From contig NQMI01000003.1 of the NCBI GenBank assembly GCA_002270565.1, positions 241,331 to 305,330 of the forward strand: DNA of 64,000 nucleotides, written 5' to 3'. This DNA is from Stenocarpella maydis (lineage: Eukaryota > Ascomycota > Sordariomycetes > Diaporthales > Diaporthaceae). The first letter of the stretch is position 1. Every line of letters begins with the position of its first letter. The notes under the pieces are model-generated. The model ran no database searches. It was not told the DNA's origin and was given only the letters and a program-made list of their open reading frames with translations. A program made the position numbers and the translations under genes. This document shows positions 56,783 through 64,000 of the stretch, one piece after another.

Positions 56783-59700
56783 TGGATCCAACTGGAGGCG
56801 GACTAACCTGAGCTCCGAGAAGACAAGCAGCGGCAGGCGCGGGCAGGGGCCTGGCGCATTGCAGTCCACAGCCGAGTCCCGGTTATTATTGGCGAGGCGG
56901 GATGGTGGTGTTTCAGGGGACAAATCTGCAACAGGTGCAGGTACATCAGGAGACGTCCCAAGATATCACCGGCCGACCACGGTAGCCCCTGCTGGGCCTC
57001 CGCCATCCAATGTCGCTAGCCTCGCCGCCATCAATGCGCTGCACTCACCTCCCACCCGCGGCCGCCTCTCTGCCTCGAGCCACACCACCCACACCAGCCT
57101 GTCGTCCCGACGCTCTGCATCATCTCATCTCAGCGATGCCGACCCCCCTTCCTCGTCCAGAGCCTCTCGCTCCCCATCGGCTGGGCCTCGCCGGCCCGCT
57201 GCCTCCCGCCGCGGGGGCTTCGTGGCAGTCCTCAACGAGGACAAGACCTTCTCCCTCGTCCCGCAACGACCCCGGGCAGATCCGGAACCAGAGCCGCAGC
57301 CCTCCCTGGCCCAGGACCCACGATCCTCGTCCCTGTCTGACTACGGCGGTCCGGGCGCTGCCTTCAGGTCCCCACACTTACCCTTCTACCCATCCACCCC
57401 CAGAGTCTCCCAGTCGAGTTCGCATGAAGGCTACACGTCTTATGCGTCCAGCCAATATGATCGTCCCAGCTCTGCCTTGACATCGACGGGTACGATCCCT
57501 GACCGAAGCATAACCCCCAGCACGCCTGTACCGTCCTCTCCGGGCTCCTCCACAGTTCACGAGTACTTCTTTGACGATCCCATCGCCGAGTCCTCCTCCA
57601 CGCCCCAGAACAATCGCCTGGTGGGTGGACTTCGCAAGGTCCCCAAGACCTCCGACTTCAAGTGGCAGCAGTCTGACCACTCTCCCTCCTCTGACACGAC
57701 AGAGACCCCGCTCCCCGCCGTCCCGGAATCCTCACCACCGCGGTCTACTGTTGGCGACTTTGACCAGCCAGAAACCCACTCGACCGGGGCAGACCACTCC
57801 AACCCCCCCTCCCGCGGGTCAGACCCAAATTACATTGTCTACGAGCCCGACAGCCACGCACCTTCCGAGGCTGGGCTCTCTGACACTGCTCGAGCGCGGG
57901 AAGAAGGAGGCGCACGGGACAACAGCCACTTGGACCCGGGCCTTCGCGAGCAGGCGTCATTCGACTCCCAGCAGACCGCGTCCACCGAGTTCGAGTCAAC
58001 CAACATCAAGATCTACGCCCACAGCGGATCCGAAGAATCCGAAGAGGCCCTCCCGCAGCCCCTGGCCCAAGGCGCTCAGTCCGACTCGGCGAGCGGCCAG
58101 GTCGTCCCACCTCTGCAGACTCGGCCATCCTCCCGGTCCATCCACTCAGGGGCTTCGTTAACTTCGGACAACACAAATTACAGGGTCTACGCGCCCACCA
58201 GCCCGGCCCTGCCACCAGTCCCCGAGACAGAGACACTACAAGAAACAATCGGGTTACGGCCAGCCCAGTCATTCCTTTCTACGGCCTCAACAAACTCCGA
58301 GGCGGCCAATTGGCAGATATATGGTCCCGCCAGTCCTGTGACACTAGCATCCGTCGAGAGCTTTAACCCACCGTCGCCCTCCGGCTCACACGTGCCCCTA
58401 ATCCGCCCGTCCTCGCCCCCCGAGGGTCCCTCGCCATACGCCCAAGAGGAAGAAGGCGACCGTTCCGTCGCCTCCGACAACGAGGCAAACTACGTGGTCC
58501 ACGGTGACCCCACCCCTGGCCCGTCCCCGAACCAAAGCCCAGAGGCTTCACCGCCAGGCACCGCCGTCCGGCCCCCACGCGGAGGAGGATACCCACCAGA
58601 GATCCCGGGACCGCAACCTCCACATCAGCTCCGCAGGCAGCCGTCTACGGAAGGCTTGGGTTACTACAAATCGAGATCAAGGTCCATCGAGAATCTGCGT
58701 ACACAGAAGTCCTGGAGATCAGAGACGTCCGTATCGTCCATAATCAACGAGGAAGCCGTGGATTTCTTTGCGGGCCAGGCGTTCCTCGACAAGCCAGCCG
58801 GCCAGTGGGAGCCCGCCCCGATCGTAGGGCCATCAGAGCGCCAGCGACAACTAGAAGAGCAGCGTGAGCGCGAACGACGGCAGGCCGAGGAGAGGGCCTC
58901 ATGGGCTGAGGCAACAGAAGGGCCGCCTCCCATGGCACTGCCAACCACGCCGCACCAATGGAGCTCCCAGCTGTCCACCGTCATGTCCGAGACGGAGCCC
59001 GGGAGCTCTGGCGGCGGCACCCGATCCGCGTCTCTGGCGTCCGGCTCGCAACATGGCAGCCACGGCCGGCGGAGCAGCCGGGGCTGGAGCTCACACAGCA
59101 GACAGATGCTGAGCATCTCTTCTTCCCTGGCTGCCGAGCTGGAGAACGCCTCCCGCTCCCGGTCCGACTCCGACCCCGTCGAGAGACCAAGCCCCGTCTT
59201 CAACCCCCGCCCCGCCTATCACGGCACGGTGAGAGACCACGATGAGGATGGTGATGGCCTGGCGGATCTGCAACAAATCACACCGAGGCCCTCTCGCCAG
59301 AGGCTATCTGACTTCTTTGGGAGCAGCAACTCGTCCGAACGAAACCTGCACTCCTCCCACAGCTCTCGCTCACAGTCCAGCAGCTTGAACTCTAACTCTA
59401 TCCCCACGTGGGCCAAACTCTACTACGGCAGTGGAGAGCGCAAACACCTCCGAAACATGTCGTTCTCCAGCACGTCCGACCTTGGCATCAGCCGCCCTGG
59501 GTCCGTGCAAAACAGCGCATCACCGACGACGGATCATTTCCCCCTGGACATCCACAGCCCCCGGCGCAGACCCCACGAGGCAAGACCCGAGTCGGCAGCC
59601 CGGCGCCAGTCCGCTACTGGAAGCATGGCCATCGAGCCAGCGCCTCCGATGCATGAGGAGCTAGGAGTTCGGAGGAGTCTTCGGAGGATCACATCGAGCG

Positions 59701-60119
59701 TGTGGTCACCGCACCTGCGCAGAGACGTGCGTGCGCGGGATCGATACAGCGTCTGGAACCCGCCCTCGGTCTCATGGTCAGCCGATAGCGGCATGTTTGG
59801 CCGTCGCAACGCGCAGGTGGTCCTCTTTGTCATCGGGTTCATCTTCCCCTTCGCCTGGATGATAGGGGCCGTGCTGCCTCTACCGAAGCCGTCGCCGCTG
59901 GCCATGCTGGAGCGGTACTCGAGCATCAGCGACTTTGGCGTGCGCTCCCGCGAGCACGAGTTCGAGCGCCATATCGAGACGGTCGACGAGGTCCGACACG
60001 AGAACGCGACCTGGTGGAGGACGCTGAACCGCTTCATGTCCATCGTGGGTCTGCTCATCATCGGCGCTGTTGTTGGCCTCGCCGTCGCGGCAGTAAAACA
60101 GGGATGGGGTAAGAACTGA
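56562..60119 (+). CDS. Conserved fungal serine-rich protein with C-terminal membrane anchor
   Basis: Single exon of 1,185 residues. The first 1,070 are Ser/Pro-rich and predicted disordered, with an Asp-rich run of about 20 residues (near residues 53-72, a GAC-repeat). A short coiled stretch 'RQRQLEEQRERERRQAEERASWAEA' is at about 765-790. Five degenerate copies of a motif of the form N-(Y/I/W)-x-(V/I)-(Y/H) occur at about residues 421, 481, 538, 582 and 642. The C-terminus has two membrane helices: 'VVLFVIGFIFPFAWMIGAVLPL' (about 1083-1105) and 'FMSIVGLLIIGAVVGLAVAAVK' (about 1157-1178), joined by a charged loop with 'FERHIETVDEVRHENATWWRTLNRF'. Only this end is likely to be conserved. The anchor suggests an internal or plasma-membrane protein with a long cytoplasmic tail. 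No function is known to me. The start is the first ATG of the long frame. Confidence 0.85.
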
Positions 60120-62030
60120 GCAGGGTCTGTGGGGAGGTCCTAGCAGCGAGACTCTCTTGTCCGGCGCTACCAGCTCATGCGCCTGCCGCGATGGGGTCCA
60201 AGACGCATAGCTGTCTCAGGTTTAGGGATTCACACTCACCCAGCTGTGGCTAAGCGTGCCTTCGCGGCCCGACATGGGTCGATCCTCTGGACGTTTCAAC
60301 TGCCACATCCGCAACACACCAGTCGCTCTGTCACCGGGCAATAACAAGCGCAGCATTACCGGATTTCACTTTTTTTCCTTTCTCGGTCACGACACGTCAC
60401 GCCATGGAATGATCGGCTCGCATAGACAGGGAATGGACCGATTTCCTATTACGCTTCTCCGCGAAAGGCACCGTCACATGCCGTGCCTATTCCGAGGAAG
60501 TGCTCAGTGCACATACGCATCCACCACCGCTACCCACACAATCCTATACGCCATGTATTATAATCTTGCCTGCATTGTCGCCGTCAGCATCACCAGCGTC
60601 ATTTATTATATTTCCTTGGGGTCACGTCCAGCATAGACCGGGCCAGCGCTGGCGGCCACATGCAGGAGAAGGCTTTTGACGCTTGCATTTTCTATTTTCT
60701 TCGGATATTTGAGAGGAGATACCCCCATATTGAAAGCATCTTTTGCGATCGGAGTACCAGTCGGACCCGAGGGAATGAGGGCACTGTTTGATGATAATCT
60801 TCCACCAATTCTTCCACCCCTACCTGTATTACTATTCCATCTCATCCAATGTCATCGCAATCACACGCACACATCATCAGCCAGAGGGCCCCCCCTCTTC
60901 CCCTCCATGGGGTAGGCACGGCATTGGTCAGAACAAAAACAGCGACATGAGACAGGAAGGGGAAAAAAAAAAAAAAGAAGGGTCCACTCGTGGCGAGCAG
61001 CTGTGGAGTGCTTCGCCGACGACCCGCAGCTTTAATGGTAATGGCAGGTCCGTCTTGGAGGAGGGATAGCCTCCGCGGTTAGTCGGCAAGCGCTGTGTAT
61101 ATACCAAAGGGCATGGCTGTTGTGTTTTCATTGTGCCACCCTTCTCCGCGCCGACCGACTTGATGGACACGATCGGTCCGCCTGGTGTCAGTTGGCGACC
61201 AGACTCGAAGAGCATTGACTCCAAGAGCAATCAATACCTAGTGATTGTAATTTAAGATTATCTTTTGAACAGCTATATGCCCCTGGATCTGGACTTTGGT
61301 GATTGGCGTGTCCCGATAGGAGTAACACACATGTGCGAGAATCTCGTTACGGAAGCATGCTGCCCCGGTGTGTTCACCCAGATAGGACGTTCACGACACA
61401 ACGAAGTGCCATACTCCACTGCACCTGGGCGGTTTAAAGCACGGAAACCCGCACTCTTGAACAAGACGACATATTGAGCAAGACGGTTGGGTCCATCCAT
61501 GTCTCGGTACAAAGCAGACGTCCTTCTCTGCCTTCCCTACGCGCTTCCCACCAAGCTTGCCGCTCTAAGGAGACTATTTCCCGCTTCTTTAAGCATGGTA
61601 ACGACGCATTGTCTTTCAACAGGGCATTCATGACCGCACGGCTCCTTACAGGCCCATCGCACGTTCAGCCTTTGATGGGCACGATGTACATCCGGAAAGC
61701 CCTCCCGCATTACGTTCTAATTGTGTACTGTCCACCCTATTGTATCGATTGTTTTGAGCTGGGGCATCCCTCAAGCAAAGGAAATTTCCCAGTAACGTTC
61801 GCTACGTCCAACAAGGACAAGGACATATGAACACGGGCAACCAACAGCACTGCCCCTCCTACATTCTCATCTCATCAGTAACCCATAGCTGAGGCATCAT
61901 CTGGACACTGGCTACGATCATCACCACACAGAGAAAGTCCAAGGAGAAAAAGGTACTAAGCGTAGCTGGCCCTCACACTCACTCACAACACCGCACGGCA
62001 ACAAGAACAACAACGACAACAACAAGTAAC
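60120..62030. other. Spacer downstream of serine-rich gene
   Basis: About 1.9 kb. Contains an A homopolymer near 60963-60975 and a short TACCTAGT-type site near 61236. Short unrecognised frames on both strands. Confidence 0.55.
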
Positions 62031-62730
62031 ATGTCCCCTTCTTCCTCCAACACCAAACCCGCCGCCGCCGCCGCCNNNNNNNNNNNNCCCCCCCCCCGGG
62101 TCTCGCACCCGCCCGCCCCCTGCCTCAGGTGCGCCATGCTCGACTCCCACTGCGTCTACTACGCGGCCCGAGGAGCCGCTGACGCGGGAGCAGGAGAGGG
62201 CCCTCCTCTTCTGCGGCACACCCGGCGGGCCTCCCCCCTGGCTGGCGGCGTCCTACGCCCAGGCGACCACCACTGCCGCGGCGGCGGCGTCCCCCGGCCT
62301 CGAGGGCCATGGTCTACAGCATGGAGGGCGAGCTGTCAAATGATAGTGGGGGGGGGGGGTTGGCGGCGGCGGCGGCGACGACGTCAGTCCCAAGACGGTG
62401 AGCAGCAGCCGGGTGCGGACTCACAGGGACTTTTTCGAGGGCCGCCTCGAGATGAACCTTGCCGCTGCCGAGTGGTCATGGAGGCTGGGGCGGGAGAGGA
62501 GGAAGCTCAGGGAGAGGAGGTCGGATGAGGCCGGGCGGGAGAGGGGAGGAGAGGAGGGAGAGGGAGAGACTGGAGGCGAAGGATGGTGGCGAGGGCGAGG
62601 CTACCCCCGGAGGACCCTGAGCGGGTTTGCTTGGGCTTTCTTCATAGGTAAGGCGATGCTTCCCCACACACCCTTCTCTTCACCTCCGATCTCTTCCTGT
62701 TTGGTTCTCAAAGCTTGCCACGGTCGTTAG
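62031..62730 (+). pseudogene. Frame-broken small gene beside an assembly gap
   Basis: Protein-like sequence appears in successive frames. From 62031 comes 'MSPSSSNTKPAAAAA', then, after a 12-base N gap, 'RVSHPPAPCLRCAMLDSHCVYY'. A +1 frame gives 'EEPLTREQERALLFCGTPGG' and 'ASPGLEG'. Another shift gives 'MVYSMEGELSND'. After a G homopolymer (62349) comes 'RTHRDFFEGRLEMNLAAAEW' with a following Arg/Glu-rich helix. The order and continuity suggest one real gene interrupted by one-base errors in homopolymers, or a young pseudogene. The Cys pair CLRC and the charged helix are the only features. I cannot name the family. Confidence 0.5.
62076..62087. other. Assembly gap (12 N) in a GCC/C tract
   Basis: Twelve undetermined bases between a GCC repeat and a C homopolymer. 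The length may be wrong, so the frame across it is unreliable. Confidence 0.98.
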
Positions 62731-64000
62731 CACCGGCGTTTTAATTGGGAATTCAAGACTACATGATAAAATATACTGTGTCTCATTATATAGACCCATC
62801 GTCTTAAACCCAGTGATATTGTATAAATAAATAAAAAAGTTTTCTCAAGACCATACGTATATAAGCGGGTGGTTGAAGCCCCCTTTCTCCTCGCATTTCA
62901 GGGAGAGGAGAGCAGGGAAAAGATAAACCTGCTCCAGTGTTGTCACATAACTAACCTATATGTTATTTTGCTTTCTCTCTGCGTTGCGGAAAGACCCCTA
63001 GACTCTGATATATGATGTCGACGACAACATTAGCTCGAACATGTGTTTGGTAGGTCAGCACGAACATCAAGCCAGATCTGCAAAAGTAAATTGAACACGT
63101 CTCCATGCGTTGTCCACCATGTCTCAATACCGTAATGCGGCCCAGGCATGTTGTCTGGCGCTCTGCCAACCATTCATTCCTATCACTCACACAAGGTCGG
63201 GGAGCAGGCATCTTCGACGCCAGGGCAGGGCAGCCAGCGCTGTCAGATTGGTGCATAGGACGACTGTTCAGCATCACACCATCACACAGCACATCGAAAG
63301 GGTCAAGGCCGGACGGCGGCAGAATGACACACTCAGAACAGGCTTGCCAACAGATGCGGTCGCTAAGCCTTGAACAACTCGACCACACCACGCCAAACCA
63401 CAGCACCGCACCGCAGGGCATAAAATAGGCCATTGACATTGATAGGATTCCCAGCACGCTGTGACGAGCACCAAATGTTCGAGCATCTGCTACTTCGAGC
63501 CCAGCAGGTATCAAACGCTTCTCCGGGGTCCGGCACCCCAGGGGCCTTCTCATATAATCTAAAGACTGACCTGACCTGACCTGCCTTCCTTGCTTGTATT
63601 TTTATCTGACCTCGTCCGCCCCGAGTTGAAGGGGTATCCAAGAACCATGTCCCACCATCCACCTGCCGCCAACCGAAAAGCCTCCTCTACCGCAGCCGCA
63701 GACACCTGTCTGGCGCTCGGAGTCCCGAACTGATGACGCAAATGTGTTTTGATCGTTGCCGCCGGGACCTCTATTTCGACAACACGCAACAACCTCTCAT
63801 CCTTCCGGCCCCTTCGTTTGTTCAGTTTGCTGTGCTGACTTTGTCCCGAGTGTCGGGGACCTTTGTCCCCGTTGCGGGTGACCTAGTTGCGGCCGGATGG
63901 TTCGTGTAACGGGTGCTTATGGTTCGAACCACTAGCAGAATCAGGCGGTGGTTCAGCCAACAAGGACTTTGTAGTCCGCCAACAACGCACAATGTCCCAC
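62731..64000. other. Gene-free window end
   Basis: About 1.3 kb. AT-rich at 62760-62870. A 196-residue minus-strand frame (62963-63553) overlaps several others and shows no family resemblance. The palindromic GGTTCGAACC near 63933 resembles a tRNA T-loop but no arms fit. Confidence 0.5.

Noticed and set aside
62963..63553. 196-residue minus-strand frame
   Set aside because: It overlaps several frames on both strands and shows no recognisable motif.
63925..63975. Possible tRNA (GGTTCGAACC)
   Set aside because: No matching acceptor, D or anticodon stems could be drawn on either strand.

Overview
This window is nuclear DNA of a filamentous ascomycete, most likely a Sordariomycete. The evidence is short spliceosomal introns (about 50-180 nt, GT-AG with CTRAC-type branch points), fungal gene families throughout (ISA2, a STE3-type pheromone receptor, an NLR remnant, DUF4743 Nudix, MAPEG, a CHORD-like protein) and GC-rich exons between AT-richer spacers. 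Gene models below were built by hand from reading frames, splice sites and family resemblance. There are 16 intact or nearly intact protein genes, two clear gene relics and one frame-broken gene. I found no convincing tRNA, rRNA, CRISPR array or complete transposon.

Layout. 1-3.05 kb is non-coding with a long TTTC microsatellite. 3.05-4.3 kb holds a DUF2306-type membrane protein, convergent with a secreted two-unit ricin-B-lectin-like protein (4.6-6.0 kb, minus). A pisatin-demethylase-like P450 (8.0-9.8, minus) follows. Next is a housekeeping block: ISA2 (11.3-12.2, plus), ribosomal protein genes RPL7 (minus) and RPS14 (plus) sharing a 350-bp divergent promoter (12.5-15.2), and the RAD26/CSB repair ATPase (15.8-19.4, minus). 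A MAPEG protein (minus) and a DUF4743 Nudix hydrolase (plus) are divergent at 20.2-23.2. A Liz1/Dal5-type MFS transporter and a NtaA/DszA-type flavin monooxygenase lie co-directionally at 23.7-28.1 and look like a small uptake-plus-oxidation module.

The second half begins with 5-aminolevulinate synthase (30.4-32.4), convergent with a 1,918-residue SNF2/RAD54-like ATPase (33.7-39.7, minus). That gene is divergent from glutathione synthetase (41.3-43.1), which converges on the mitochondrial SSB gene RIM1 (43.6-44.2, minus). A deletion-bearing GMC oxidoreductase pseudogene (45.0-46.0, minus), a STE3-type pheromone receptor (47.4-49.2), a CHORD-like zinc-binding protein (49.7-50.5, minus) and a broken NACHT-ankyrin fragment (51.7-52.6) follow. 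After 4 kb without recognisable genes comes a 1,185-residue serine-rich protein with two C-terminal membrane segments (56.6-60.1). The last 4 kb holds a frame-broken small gene beside an assembly gap.

The most unusual signal is in the flavin monooxygenase gene. Its introns 1 and 5 (159 and 160 nt) are copies of one another along their whole length, about three quarters identical by hand alignment and sharing their first 12 and last 9 bases. That is the signature of introner-like (mobile, self-multiplying) introns. Other points of interest are a GC-AG intron in GSH2, stopless 3n introns in ISA2 and the monooxygenase, a reading-frame change in the ALAS presequence, an internal duplication in the lectin-like protein, recurrent TACCTAGGTA palindromes in spacers, and the NLR and GMC relics.
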